Part shown: positions 16,746 to 25,057 of the stretch, piece after piece
Position numbering within the stretch: the stretch's first letter is position 1
Layout of the letters: the number at the start of each line of letters is the position of its first letter
DNA from: Micromonospora sp. R77
GTDB taxonomy: Bacteria; Actinomycetota; Actinomycetes; Mycobacteriales; Micromonosporaceae
DNA length: 64,000 nucleotides
NCBI RefSeq assembly: GCF_022747945.1
Contig: NZ_JALDST010000001.1
Coordinates: 3,968,001 to 4,032,000, forward strand
Direction of reading: 5' to 3'
Program-made: the position numbers and the translations under genes
The notes under the pieces: generated by a model
The model's database searches: none
Seen by the model: the letters and a program-made list of their open reading frames with translations, nothing else
Told to the model about the DNA's origin: nothing

Positions 16746-17693
16746 CTACTCCACGGCGGTGACCATGACGGTGGCCGTGTTGTCCAACGGGTCGGCGTCG
16801 GTCAGCTCCTCGAGCGGAAAGAACATCGCCCCCACCTGGAACGTAGCGAGGCCCCGCTCACCGGCCGGCGTCCCCGCGTCGGCGACCACGACCAGGTCGA
16901 AGCTGCGCTCCTCACCCGGCATGAACCGCTTGCCGGGCACATAGAGCCGGGTCTCGGTGCTGGCCGGACCGCTGTCCGGCTCAGTGGCCCAGACCCGCAC
17001 GCCGGGCAACTTCAGCCCGTCGACCCAGAGCCGGTCGTGCGCCGCGTCGCCCGCCCAGCGGACCGTGATCGGCACCCGCCCCACCCAGCGGCCGTCCGCC
17101 GCCCGGGTGAGCGTGGCGTCGTGCGCCGTGATCGACGCCCTGATCTCGGTGTCCTGGACATAGGGGCGGGTCGGGCGAAGCTTCCCGGCCGTCGAGCGGA
17201 GCACCGTGCCGAAGCTGTCGCTGCCCGCCGGCTCCTCCTGCGCGGAGACCGTCGCCGTGACCGTGCCGGTGCCGGCCCGCATAGCGTACGGGCGGGTGGC
17301 GGTGAGCACCTCGAACGACAGCACGGCCTGCCGCCGCTCCCCGGGCCGCAGATAGAGCGGCGGGGCGCACTCATGAGTGCGCCGGCGGTCGACCAGGGTA
17401 TCGAAGGTGACGCAGGGCGCGTCCGGCCCGGCGTCCCGGAAGGAACCAGCGACCGGCTCCAGGATCTCCAGGGCGAAACTGTCCGCGGTGCCGCCGAGGT
17501 TGGTGACGGTCACCGGCAGCGCGCCCCGGTAGCCCCGCTCGGTCGGCTCCAGGACCAGGCGGCCCGCCTGCACGTCCGCCCGCGCCCCGGTGGTGGCGGC
17601 AGCGGCCGGGCCGGCCGAGGCCACTCCGCCGGCCAGGGTCAGTCCCGCGCCCACCAGCACGGCTGTCAGTCTGCGGCCGATTCTCTTCTGCAT
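16746..17693 (-). CDS. Secreted protein with Ig/CARDB-like repeats
   Basis: The 315-aa protein has a Sec signal peptide (basic start, hydrophobic VLVGAGLTLAGGVASA, Ala-rich cleavage region). The mature part has two beta-rich sections with the phrasing of adhesive or Ig-like domains (LPVTVTNLGGTADSFAL; VPITVRWAGDAAHDRLWVDG; ADPLDNTATVMVT). It lacks a sorting motif, lipobox or catalytic motif. The function is not recognised. It probably sits in the cell envelope or is released. Confidence 0.7.
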   Translation of the reverse strand: MQKRIGRRLTAVLVGAGLTLAGGVASAGPAAAATTGARADVQAGRLVLEPTERGYRGALPVTVTNLGGTADSFALEILEPVAGSFRDAGPDAPCVTFDTLVDRRRTHECAPPLYLRPGERRQAVLSFEVLTATRPYAMRAGTGTVTATVSAQEEPAGSDSFGTVLRSTAGKLRPTRPYVQDTEIRASITAHDATLTRAADGRWVGRVPITVRWAGDAAHDRLWVDGLKLPGVRVWATEPDSGPASTETRLYVPGKRFMPGEERSFDLVVVADAGTPAGERGLATFQVGAMFFPLEELTDADPLDNTATVMVTAVE

Positions 17694-17862
17694 GACGGTG
17701 TCCTCCCGTGTGCGTCGCGGCGGCGATCCGCCGCGTCACTCACCCAGACACGACCCGGGTGGCGCGGAGTTGCCGGTCCATTGCGGGGCGGTGCTGTCGC
17801 GAGTCGGACAACGCATACGAGCCGGGACACCGGATCATCACGTAGATCGGTAGCGTCGGGGC

Positions 17863-18261
17863 ATGCCCGACACCACCCTCGAGGACCAGCTGGCCGGATT
17901 CAGCCCCGCCCTCCCGTACACCAGGGAGAACCTGGCCGACGCACCGAACACGCCGGGTGTGCATGTGGTGCTCGAACGCGGCGCGGTCATCTACGTCGGC
18001 CGTACCCGGCATCTGCGGGATCGGATGCGGCAACACCTGACCGGCAACCGGACGTCGTCGGTGCTGCACGACCAGGTCGGCACCCGGCTCGACAAGCGCG
18101 GGCCGGAGGCGACCGCCGACGACATCGCCGCCTGGCTCGGTGCCTGTGACATCCGCTGGCTGGAGACGGGTGACCTTGAGGCGACGAAGGACGCGCTGGT
18201 CGTGGCGTTGCAGCCGCGCTTCAACCGCCAGATACCCGGCCAATCGCGGGCGGCCAGGTAA
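17863..18261 (+). CDS. GIY-YIG nuclease family protein
   Basis: In this 132-aa protein, VHVVLERGAVIYVGRTRHLRDRMRQHLTG gives the GIY-YIG-like core, with Val replacing the first Gly-Ile-Tyr positions. A downstream Glu (WLETGDLEATKDALV) and FNRQ supply the later catalytic-type positions. It is a stand-alone domain with no target-recognition module, as in UPF0213-like or phage-derived nucleases. No neighbour shares an operon with it. Confidence 0.7.
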   Translation: MPDTTLEDQLAGFSPALPYTRENLADAPNTPGVHVVLERGAVIYVGRTRHLRDRMRQHLTGNRTSSVLHDQVGTRLDKRGPEATADDIAAWLGACDIRWLETGDLEATKDALVVALQPRFNRQIPGQSRAAR

Positions 18262-18296
18262 TCCGCTGCGAAGACTCGGTTGAAGGGGTTGGGCTT

Positions 18297-18806
18297 ATGG
18301 GGCAGAGGGATGATGAGAGCGCGCGGCTGAGACTGGAAACGCTTGAGCGTGGTCAGGTTGCCATTGGCGTGGTCGTCGAGATCAAAGACTTCGGGGTCTT
18401 CGTAGACATCGGCGGTGTCATCGGCATGGTGAACTGCGCGGAGCTGACCTGGAAGCACTTCGATCACCCCACCAATGTTGTGGGCCTGGGGGACCGGCTT
18501 GCTGTGATGGTGCTTGACGCTGACCTCGACCGCGAGCAGGTGTCGCTGTCGCTCAAGGCATTGCAGCCCGACCTCATGGCCGAGTTCGCTCGGACGCGTC
18601 TCGGAGCAGTCCTGCGGGGTGAGGTGACCCGTATCGTGCCGTTCGGTGTCTTCGTTGCCGTGGGGGACGGCATCCACGGGCTGGTCCATGAGTCTGCCCT
18701 CGACCGCACCCCTGAGTTGGGTGACAAGTTGTCGGTGAAGGTCGTCGACATCAACCTTGTCCACCGGCGGGTCCGTCTTTTGCCGAGCGGGCACGAACCG
18801 TCTTGA
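18297..18806 (+). CDS. Protein with two S1 RNA-binding domains
   Basis: The 169-aa product consists almost entirely of two S1 domains, at about residues 18-85 (GQVAIGVVVEIKDFGVFVDIG) and 100-165 (GAVLRGEVTRIVPFGVFVAVG...HGLVHESAL). Such short S1 tandems can bind ribosomes or mRNA. The length is far below ribosomal protein S1. The ATG at 18297 lacks a strong Shine-Dalgarno. Its role cannot be told from context. Confidence 0.75.
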   Translation: MGQRDDESARLRLETLERGQVAIGVVVEIKDFGVFVDIGGVIGMVNCAELTWKHFDHPTNVVGLGDRLAVMVLDADLDREQVSLSLKALQPDLMAEFARTRLGAVLRGEVTRIVPFGVFVAVGDGIHGLVHESALDRTPELGDKLSVKVVDINLVHRRVRLLPSGHEPS

Positions 18807-18944
18807 GACGACAGGCGCCGATGTTGGGCCGTCTGCGGTGGGCGTGGGCGGCCGAGTGGCGGCGGGCGGATCGCCAGAGAGAAGCACCAGCTCAGGGAGC
18901 TTGCGGTACTCATGATCGCTGACGCCCTGTAAAGCCACCACAAG

Positions 18945-19415
18945 TCACGCCGGTGGGCTGCCTGCCAGGGGAGGGAACAACAGCACGCGGATATCGGGAA
19001 ACTCGGCGAATGTCTGCTCGATGAGCGGCCCGACCTCGTCCCAGGCGAGGCCGCCGTTGCCGCATCCGAGCGCGGGCACCGCCACCGAGGAGATGCTCCT
19101 CTCCCGTACCACCCGGACAAGGTCCGTGAGACCGGCCCGGATGTCGGGCATCCGCGACGCGGATCTCCAATGCCCCTTCGTGGGAAAGTTGATCACATGG
19201 CGGCGGGGACCGAGCCGGGCGGAGTCGAAAACGTGCATCCGACCCAGCCGAACCTCGTTCGCTGCGCAGGCAGCCCGGTAGGCCGTGTAGTTCGCAGGGT
19301 AGGCGCGCTTGAACTCGAGCGCGATCCCCTTACCCATCACACCCACCGTGTTCACCGCATTGACCAACGCCTCGGCATCGGCCCTCAGTAGGTTGCCATG
19401 GCTGATGACGATCAT
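18945..19415 (-). CDS. Macro-domain protein (ADP-ribose hydrolase type)
   Basis: The 156-aa product is a single macro domain: GNLLRADAEALVNAVNTVGVMGKG (ADP-ribose loop 1), RHVINFPTKGHWR, and VAVPALGCGNGGLAW (loop 2). The NTVGVMGKGIALEF wording resembles the TARG1/DarG group, which removes ADP-ribose from nucleic acid or protein. No DarT partner is adjacent. ATG 19415 follows GGCGGGTGCAGAA. The helicase gene diverges 134 bp away. Confidence 0.8.
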   Translation of the reverse strand: MIVISHGNLLRADAEALVNAVNTVGVMGKGIALEFKRAYPANYTAYRAACAANEVRLGRMHVFDSARLGPRRHVINFPTKGHWRSASRMPDIRAGLTDLVRVVRERSISSVAVPALGCGNGGLAWDEVGPLIEQTFAEFPDIRVLLFPPLAGSPPA

Positions 19416-19549
19416 TTCTGCACCCGCCTTCGTCGGCACCCGTAGTACCAGTCGGGTCTGACACAGACGTTCCCGCACCAGCGGTGGGACCTGCCCGGAC
19501 CGGATCGGCTGTCAGTAGGCTGCCCAGTGCCGGCGAGGAGGGGAAAGCG

Positions 19550-20869
19550 ATGCTCGGGCTCGAAGTGCCGCCCGCCGTCGAGGCGGAACGGGTCATCACG
19601 GCCGTCCTGGCCGACCTGCGCTCCGGCAACCACCGGGGCGTCGTGGTCGACTCCCCGCCCGGCGCCGGCAAGTCCACCCTCGTGGTCCGGGCCGCCGTCG
19701 AACTGGCCGCCGCCGGCGAACCGCTGATCATCGTCGCGCAGACCAACGAGCAGGTCGACGACCTGGTCGACCGGCTCGCCCGCAAGGCCCCCACGCTGAC
19801 CATCGGCCGGCTCTCCGCCGCCGACTACCGCCCCTCCGACCGGGTCAAGGACCACGAGACGGTCCGGGTCGCCGCGAAGGTCACCGACCTCGGCGGTCCG
19901 GCCGTCATCATCGGTACGGCCGCCAAGTGGGCCACCGTCACCGAGGGCCGCTGGCCGTGGGCGATCGTCGACGAGGCGTACCAGATGCGCTCGGACGCCC
20001 TGCTGCGCGTGGCCGGCAGGTTCGAACGGGCCCTGTTCGTCGGTGACCCGGGACAGCTCGACCCGTTCTCCACCGTCGAGACCGTCCGCTGGACGGGCCT
20101 GACCTGGGATCCGATGCAGGCAGCGGTGGCGGTGCTGCTGCGCCACAACCCCGACCTGCCCGTACACCGGTTGCCGGTGTCGTGGCGGCTGCCCGCCACG
20201 GCCGCGCCCGTGGTCGCCGCGGCCTTCTACCCGTTCACCGGGTTCCGCGCCGGCACCGGGCTCGCCGACCGGGCACTGACCCTCACCGAGCCGGGCACCG
20301 GTGACCCGCTCGACGCCGCCGTCGACGTCGCCGCGCGCTCCGGCTGGGCGCTGCACGAGCTGCCCGCCCGGCACACCGTGCGTACCGATGGCGAGGCCGC
20401 CGCGGCCTGCGCGGAGCTGGCGCTGCGGGTGCTGCGGCGCGGCGCGGTCGCCTTCTCCGAGCAGGCCCCCGACGGCACGCCGGTCACCGCGGACCGGATC
20501 GCCGTCGGCGCCGCGCACCGCGACCAGGTCGCCGCCATCCGGGCCCGCCTCGGCGCGGCCGGCGGGGACATCACCGTCGACACCGCCAACCGGCTCCAGG
20601 GCCGGGAGTACGACGTGACGATCGTGCTGCACCCGCTCTCCGGCCGCCGCGACGCCACCGCGTTCCACCTGGAGTCGGGGCGGCTCTGCGTGCTCGCGTC
20701 CCGGCACCGGCACGCCTGCCTGGTGGTGGCCCGCGCGGGCATCCCGGAACTGCTGGACGCGCACCCGTCGACCGAGCGGGTGCACCTGGACGTGCCGGTG
20801 AAGTTCCCGGACGGCTGGGTCGCCAACCAGACGATGCTCGCCCACCTCGCTTCGCTTTCTGTTGGCTGA
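19550..20869 (+). CDS. SF1-type helicase/ATPase
   Basis: The 439-aa protein has the full superfamily-1 motif set: Walker A SPPGAGKSTLVVRAA, Walker B AIVDEAYQM, motif III GDPGQLDPF, motif IV SWRLPATAAP, motif V VDTANRLQGREYDVTIV and motif VI LASRHRHACLVVAR. No extra nuclease domain is seen. The protein is compact, like Upf1-like cores. ATG 19550 follows GAGGAGGGG. It is divergent from the macro-domain gene. Possible roles are repair, RNA metabolism or defence. Confidence 0.8.
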   Translation: MLGLEVPPAVEAERVITAVLADLRSGNHRGVVVDSPPGAGKSTLVVRAAVELAAAGEPLIIVAQTNEQVDDLVDRLARKAPTLTIGRLSAADYRPSDRVKDHETVRVAAKVTDLGGPAVIIGTAAKWATVTEGRWPWAIVDEAYQMRSDALLRVAGRFERALFVGDPGQLDPFSTVETVRWTGLTWDPMQAAVAVLLRHNPDLPVHRLPVSWRLPATAAPVVAAAFYPFTGFRAGTGLADRALTLTEPGTGDPLDAAVDVAARSGWALHELPARHTVRTDGEAAAACAELALRVLRRGAVAFSEQAPDGTPVTADRIAVGAAHRDQVAAIRARLGAAGGDITVDTANRLQGREYDVTIVLHPLSGRRDATAFHLESGRLCVLASRHRHACLVVARAGIPELLDAHPSTERVHLDVPVKFPDGWVANQTMLAHLASLSVG

Positions 20870-21048
20870 GGAACGTTTGTCGGTCTCAATGGGCTCCGAT
20901 GACAAGTGTTTGGCCAGGTCAGGATAGCTATCCTCCTGATAAGACTGAGGGCGAGCGCGTGCTGAAGCGACTGATCCGGTAGCAGCAACGCGAGTTGGGC
21001 TGAGGCAGCGCTCTGTACAGGACGTCGCCACACTGGTATGCCATCAAT

Positions 21049-22188
21049 ATGCCTTCCCTCAACCCCTCAGTCTTGCCTGAATCTCATGTTCGCCTGCTCC
21101 GATGGTTTTCGGAAAGGGCGGGCACAATAGGAGGATATCCGCAACGGTTAGATGATGGTGCCTTCTTGGCCACAAAACCAAAGGGCATCTACAAGCCTGC
21201 TGGATGGTCTTACGCCTTGTCGGTACGAATCAACATCGACAGCCCTTATCGCGACGGTGAGATATTCCGTCGCGGCGATGGAACTTGGTGCTTTGCTTAT
21301 CACCAAGAGAATGCTGACCCGAGGCGTCGGGACGAAGAGTATACGAATAAGGCGCTTATGGAGAACATTCAGCACGGGATGCCTGTGGGGGTGCTCAAGC
21401 AGTATGGTGATAGAAAGGCGAAGCCACCTCGATATGCGGTGCTGGGGCTGGCGGTGCCGGTTGCGTGGCATGAGGGCTATTTCTTCTTCGAGGGGCTGAG
21501 CGCTGAGGGCCTTTGGCGCATTGGCGATACGGTTTCTGACGTGCTGGTCTGCACTGCCGCCGAGGGCGCTCCGCTCTTGCAGAATGCTGAGCAGCCGCCT
21601 AATGACGACTACGACGCCCGACTTCGTGCAGTTCGTCAGATTGTGGCTCGCAGAGGGCAGGCTGGGTTCAGGAGCCGGCTGCTGAAGGCGTATCGGGGAT
21701 GTTGCTCGGTAACCGGGGCCAATGCCGAGGCGGTTCTGGAAGCTGCTCATCTTCGACCCTATCGGGGTGAGGATTCGAACGTCCTATCAAATGGTCTCTT
21801 GCTAAGGTCAGATGTGCATACATTGTTGGACCTCCGGTTGCTTGCGGTGGAGCCAGTTAACCGGCGTGTCAGGTTATCGAGACGTCTCGGCGGTACGATC
21901 TACTCCGGGTTGGAGGGAGCTCGGCTCGCTGAGCCCGTCGTGCCGGAGCAGCGTCCCGCGTTAGAGGTCCTGGAGGATGTTTGGCGTCAGTTTCAAGAGG
22001 TTGAGGATCAGCCGATCTCGAAGTTGCTGGCTCGACCTGGACGTGATCCTCTAAAATTTGACAAACCCGAGCCGTCTCCAGCCTCCTCCGAATCGGCTGA
22101 CCTGGTCAGTTACGACCTCTGCTGGTTGGTAGACGGTCCCTCAGTATCGGCATCCGACGAGTGGATTTTGAGCGGCAAAAATAGGTGA
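21049..22188 (+). CDS. Low-GC HNH endonuclease, candidate type IV restriction enzyme
   Basis: The 379-aa protein has a C-terminal HNH nuclease at about 200-275: GCCSVTGANAEAVLEAAHLRPYRG followed by SNGLLLRSDVHTLLDLRLLAV. The N-terminal half (about 45-150) has a compact domain (YALSVRINIDSPYRDGEIF... MPVGVLKQYG...) of the kind that precedes HNH in modified-DNA-dependent nucleases. I cannot name it securely (SRA-like or sulphur-binding-like are options). Base composition is visibly lower in GC and codon use differs from neighbours, so it was probably acquired horizontally. A second, decayed HNH remnant follows. Confidence 0.75.
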   Translation: MPSLNPSVLPESHVRLLRWFSERAGTIGGYPQRLDDGAFLATKPKGIYKPAGWSYALSVRINIDSPYRDGEIFRRGDGTWCFAYHQENADPRRRDEEYTNKALMENIQHGMPVGVLKQYGDRKAKPPRYAVLGLAVPVAWHEGYFFFEGLSAEGLWRIGDTVSDVLVCTAAEGAPLLQNAEQPPNDDYDARLRAVRQIVARRGQAGFRSRLLKAYRGCCSVTGANAEAVLEAAHLRPYRGEDSNVLSNGLLLRSDVHTLLDLRLLAVEPVNRRVRLSRRLGGTIYSGLEGARLAEPVVPEQRPALEVLEDVWRQFQEVEDQPISKLLARPGRDPLKFDKPEPSPASSESADLVSYDLCWLVDGPSVSASDEWILSGKNR

Positions 22189-22782
22189 AATCGATCGAGT
22201 GGAAACGATCAAATCAGCCGGTTCTCAGACTGGCGAAGGTCGGGACAGGTGGCCCCTTGCTGCTAGACCGACGGCGACGATCGGCAGCGCCTCAACGAGC
22301 CGATCCAGCTAGGTGTTGTTTCGTGAAGCTGATCCATAACCCTGGTTTGATCGATGATCTTGCGATAGGTCGTGGTGAGCTGATCGAATGAGCAACCAGC
22401 GGTGTGGTCGCGCCGGCTGCTGGTCAAATGGGGGCAGATGGTGAGTGCGCACGAATGCCCGTGGCAGGACCTGCCGACTGTCCGCGCCTTCAAGCAGGCG
22501 GAGTCCGGCCGGCTAACCATCGCCTCGCCGAGGTGTCAGCTCCTCCTCGCAGGGATGACTGAGGGCCGCGGTACCGGCACGTCCAGTTCACCGCACCGCA
22601 GGGACAGGCCGACTTTCGCCGCCGGCTGATGGGTGCGTACGACGGCAAATGCACGATCGGCGGTTGTCACGTGCCGGCGGTGCTCCAAGCGGCCCATCAT
22701 CGATTGCTACGACGGGCTGTCCCCGCGAGCGGTGGGAAGTCGAGTGGCTAACCGGCGGCGCTGCGCGGTGGCGCGGGTCGGG
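22189..22782. other. Decayed stretch after the HNH gene
   Basis: The first 400 bp hold no supported gene. ORFs are short and without ribosome binding sites. The part from about 22596 is an HNH nuclease fragment, listed separately. The GC content rises back to background at about 22640. Confidence 0.5.
22596..22705 (+). pseudogene. HNH endonuclease fragment
   Basis: One frame encodes GQADFRRRLMGAYDGKC, then TIGGCHVPAVLQAAHH, matching the zinc-knuckle/first-His part of the same HNH type as the gene at 21049 (FRSRLLKAYRGCC; LEAAHLRPY). The rest of the HNH motif is gone and the frame soon leaves the family. It represents a second degraded copy. Confidence 0.65.
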
Positions 22783-23103
22783 TCAGTCGCCCGGGGGTGT
22801 GTAGGCGGTCCGTTCCCGGGTGGCGGCGTCCACCTCGGCGGGGCTCAGCAGCGGGGTGACCTGCACCCGCAAGCCACCGGCCGCGCCGATGGCGATGGCC
22901 AGGGCGGCGGCCGTGCGGTGGTCGGGCAGGTCGCACACCACGTATGTGTCCTCCTCGGCGAAGGCGAAGTAGATCGACTCCACCCGGCCGCCGGCGTCCT
23001 CGACGAGGGCACGGACCACGTCGGCGCGCTTCGTGCCGCCGTCGCGGACCAGCCCACCGAGCCCGTCGACCGTGTAGGTCGACTTCAGCAGGAATGCGGC
23101 CAT
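22783..23103 (-). CDS. GYD domain protein
   Basis: The 106-aa product is a single GYD-type ferredoxin-like domain (LLKSTYTVDGLGGLVRDGGTKR; RVESIYFAFAEEDTYVVCDLPDH). The family is small and of unknown function, often considered a dimeric alpha-beta barrel. The start at 23103 is simple and unambiguous. It has no obvious operon partner. Confidence 0.75.
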   Translation of the reverse strand: MAAFLLKSTYTVDGLGGLVRDGGTKRADVVRALVEDAGGRVESIYFAFAEEDTYVVCDLPDHRTAAALAIAIGAAGGLRVQVTPLLSPAEVDAATRERTAYTPPGD

Positions 23104-23181
23104 CTCACCCGGTCCCCTCTTTCGCCCCCTTGCTCGTGGCTGCGCATACCCGCTGGTGGCGGGGCTAGGCCCGGTGCCTTG

Positions 23182-24069
23182 TCAGGACCACTGGTCGCCG
23201 TACTCGCGGACGCCGTCGACGTCGAGAGTGACGTGGTCGTTCTCCGTCCACGCGCCGGTGGCGGCCCGCCAGCTCGGGTCGTCGCGCTCGTCGATCGGCA
23301 CCCAGTTGCTCTTGTGCAGGCGCAGCTGGATCGGGCCGGAGCCGGCACCGGGGGCGAGAGTGCCGGTGGTGAAGGTGAGTTCCAGCCAGCCGGGAACCGG
23401 GGTGCCGGGGATCGGGTAGACCGTCGGCGTGGGACCCGGGTTCGGCCCGGGCGGCGGCGCGGGGACCGGGAAGAACTGAAGGGTACGCCGGATGCTGCCG
23501 CAGCCCAGCGCCGCCCAGTCGCACTCGGCGACCAGCGACGGACTGCCGTCCTCGAGGCGTACGTGGTAGCGGACCCGGACGGTGGTCAGATCCAGGGGCG
23601 CGGTGCCGGTGTTGGTGACCCGCAGGACGAACCGGGCCTGGTTGTCGGTGGGGGACCAGTCCTGGTTGAGATAGTCGACCTTCGCCCTCCCGTACGCGGT
23701 GCGGACCGTGGCGACCGGGGAGTGCTCGGACCAGCCGCTGTTGCCGTACGCCTGCACGGCGATGCGGTAGGTGGTGCCCGGACCGAGGCCGGTCAGGGTG
23801 ACGCCGGGGCGGTCGCTGCTGCCCAGGCCGCGGTAGGTGTAGGGGCCGGTCGGCGACCCCAGGTCGTAGGTGATCGGGTCCTGGACGCCCCCGTCACGCC
23901 AGGCGGACGGGGTCCAGTAGAGCACCAGCTCGTGCGGCTCGTTGCTGACCACCACGGGTGCGCCGGGGGTGGTCAGGGCCGGGCCGTCGTCGGCGCGGGC
24001 CACGCCGACGACGGCCAGGCTCAGCAGGACGGTGGCGACGGTGCTCAGGGTGACACGTCGGGCACGCAT
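23182..24069 (-). CDS. Secreted protein with fibronectin III and CBM3 domains
   Basis: The 295-aa protein has a signal peptide (VTLSTVATVLLSLAVVGVARA). Residues about 35-125 form a fibronectin III domain (LVLYWTPSAWRDGG, YRGLGSSDRPGVTLTGLGPGTTYRIAVQAYG). Residues about 130-290 resemble a family 3 cellulose-binding module (VDYLNQDWSPTDNQARFVLRVTNTG, LTTVRVRYHV, WLELTFTTGTLAPGAGSGPIQLRLHKSNW). There is no catalytic domain, so it is a binding or scaffold protein. Confidence 0.75.
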   Translation of the reverse strand: MRARRVTLSTVATVLLSLAVVGVARADDGPALTTPGAPVVVSNEPHELVLYWTPSAWRDGGVQDPITYDLGSPTGPYTYRGLGSSDRPGVTLTGLGPGTTYRIAVQAYGNSGWSEHSPVATVRTAYGRAKVDYLNQDWSPTDNQARFVLRVTNTGTAPLDLTTVRVRYHVRLEDGSPSLVAECDWAALGCGSIRRTLQFFPVPAPPPGPNPGPTPTVYPIPGTPVPGWLELTFTTGTLAPGAGSGPIQLRLHKSNWVPIDERDDPSWRAATGAWTENDHVTLDVDGVREYGDQWS

Positions 24070-24196
24070 GGCGCTGATGGTAGGGATGCGCAGTCACCCG
24101 TATCAATCACTCGTCCACGCCTCGGGACCTACTGGTTGCGGCGGCTGAACGGTGCACGCCTCAACGAGGTACGCGAGTGCGGCTCCCGAATATCCA

Positions 24197-24238
24197 TTGC
24201 CAAGCGTGGACATCGGCCCTACCTTGAAATGGCAAGGT
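24197..24238 (+). promoter_or_regulatory. Promoter with palindromic operator before the tRNA array
   Basis: TTGCCA (24197-24202) and TACCTT (24220-24225) are separated by 17 bp, a good primary-sigma promoter. A perfect inverted repeat ACCTTG/CAAGGT with a 6-bp spacer (24221-24238) overlaps the -10 box. That is a plausible repressor or MerR-type operator. It lies just upstream of the 43-aa ORF. Confidence 0.55.
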
Positions 24239-24264
24239 CAACCGGACCAAACCAAGGAGTTCCC

Positions 24265-24396
24265 GTGTTGCAGTACGCCTACACCGAATCCACGCGGTGC
24301 ACGCCGCGCGGCGGTGTCGTGCTGCCCTCGATCGGGCGAGCCCACGACCTCTGCGCGAGCGAGCAGAACTGGAAGCCGGGGTGGCGGCGCGAATAG
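24265..24396 (+). CDS. 43-aa ORF upstream of the tRNA array
   Basis: GTG 24265 follows AAGGAG at 24254-24259. The peptide begins MLQYAYTESTRCTPRGGVV, contains two Cys, and ends RRE. It has its own promoter/operator upstream and a strong terminator downstream, a complete small transcription unit. No family is recognised. It could be a leader peptide, a small regulator or a fragment. Confidence 0.5.
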   Translation: MLQYAYTESTRCTPRGGVVLPSIGRAHDLCASEQNWKPGWRRE

Positions 24397-24413
24397 CGCC
24401 AGCGAAAGCTGCG

Positions 24414-24449
24414 AAGCCGCCCACCCCGCCAGGGACAGGGCGGCTTTTT
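24414..24449 (+). terminator. Rho-independent terminator
   Basis: Arms AAGCCGCCC/GGGCGGCTT flank a 15-nt loop and run into TTTTT. It terminates the 43-aa ORF unit about 20 bp before the first tRNA, so the array needs read-through or another promoter. Confidence 0.8.
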
Positions 24450-24469
24450 CGTTACCCGAACAACTTCAC

Positions 24470-24542
24470 AGGGGCGTAGCTCAACTGGTAGAGCATCGGC
24501 CTCCAAAACCGAAGGTTGCAGGTTCGAGTCCTGCCGCCCCTG
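24470..24542 (+). tRNA. tRNA-Trp (anticodon CCA)
   Basis: Acceptor AGGGGCG/CGCCCCT, a canonical D-arm, anticodon loop CTCCAAA and T-loop TTCGAGT. CCA is not encoded. First gene of the array. Confidence 0.9.
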
Positions 24543-24609
24543 CTTTTCGTCCCGACTGCGGTCGGCGGCGTAGTTGATTCTCAACTCCACAGTGGATGGC
24601 ATAGCAAGA

Positions 24610-24643
24610 CCCCCGGCCGGCGCCCGTACGGGCCGGCCGGGGG
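24610..24643 (+). terminator. Strong GC hairpin inside the tRNA array
   Basis: Perfect 12-bp arms CCCCCGGCCGGC/GCCGGCCGGGGG enclose a 10-nt loop, between tRNA-Trp and tRNA-Pro. It may be a terminator or a processing signal. There is no T-run. Confidence 0.45.
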
Positions 24644-24652
24644 GCAACACCT

Positions 24653-24725
24653 CCGGGACGAGGGAGACGGCTGACCCGCTCGCTTTGGGAGCGAGAGACA
24701 CGGGGTTCGACACCCCGGTCCCGGA
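24653..24725 (+). tRNA. tRNA-Pro (anticodon TGG)
   Basis: Acceptor CCGGGAC/GTCCCGG. Anticodon stem CTCGC/GCGAG with loop TTTGGGA. T-stem CGGGG/CCCCG. The D-arm has only about three pairs (GGG/CCC), so this is a divergent gene. Confidence 0.75.
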
Positions 24726-24729
24726 CCAC

Positions 24730-24802
24730 GGGGTGGTAGCTCAACTGGCAGAGCAGCGGTCCGGCAGGCCGCAGGTTAGGGGTTCGAGTCCCCTCTTCTC
24801 CA
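24730..24802 (+). tRNA. tRNA-Ala (anticodon GGC)
   Basis: Anticodon stem GCGGT/GCCGC with loop CCGGCAG, so position 33 is C instead of U. The acceptor keeps the Ala identity pair G3-U70 but has a mismatch at 5-68. T-arm AGGGG/CCCCT. Confidence 0.7.
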
Positions 24803-24810
24803 CGTACCGA

Positions 24811-24884
24811 TGCCCTCCTGGTGTAACCGGTAGCGCACGGGAGTGAAGACCCCGAGGACTCGGTTCGGGTCCGGGGGAGGGCAC
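24811..24884 (+). tRNA. tRNA-Phe (anticodon GAA)
   Basis: Acceptor TGCCCTC/GAGGGCA. Anticodon loop GTGAAGA with U33 and a mismatched closing pair. T-loop TTCGGGT. Confidence 0.75.
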
Positions 24885-24928
24885 GTTGGCGGGTTCGTGG
24901 ACGCGACCACCATCCCCGCCGGCTCCAT

Positions 24929-25002
24929 GGGCCGTTGGAGTAAGCTGGCAGCTCACCTGGTTCTCAGCCAGGAGGTTACGGGTTCGAGCCCCGTACGGCC
25001 TA
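24929..25002 (+). tRNA. tRNA-Glu (anticodon CTC)
   Basis: Acceptor GGGCCGT/ACGGCCT with a G1-U72 wobble. Anticodon stem CCTGG/CCAGG, loop TTCTCAG. T-loop TTCGAGC. Last tRNA before the ISL3-type element. Confidence 0.85.
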
Positions 25003-25057
25003 CGTACGAAATGCCATGCGGTCGTGGTGAACTCGGTGTCGGCTCCGCCTGAAAACT

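Noticed and set aside
19412..21031. 539-aa minus-strand ORF opposite the SF1 helicase
   Set aside because: It is antisense to a gene with all helicase motifs, and its composition is that of a GC-rich shadow.
22633..24396. 587-aa ORF from the HNH remnant to before the tRNA array
   Set aside because: It runs antisense through the GYD and CBM3 genes. Only its last 43 codons, with their own ribosome binding site, are supported.
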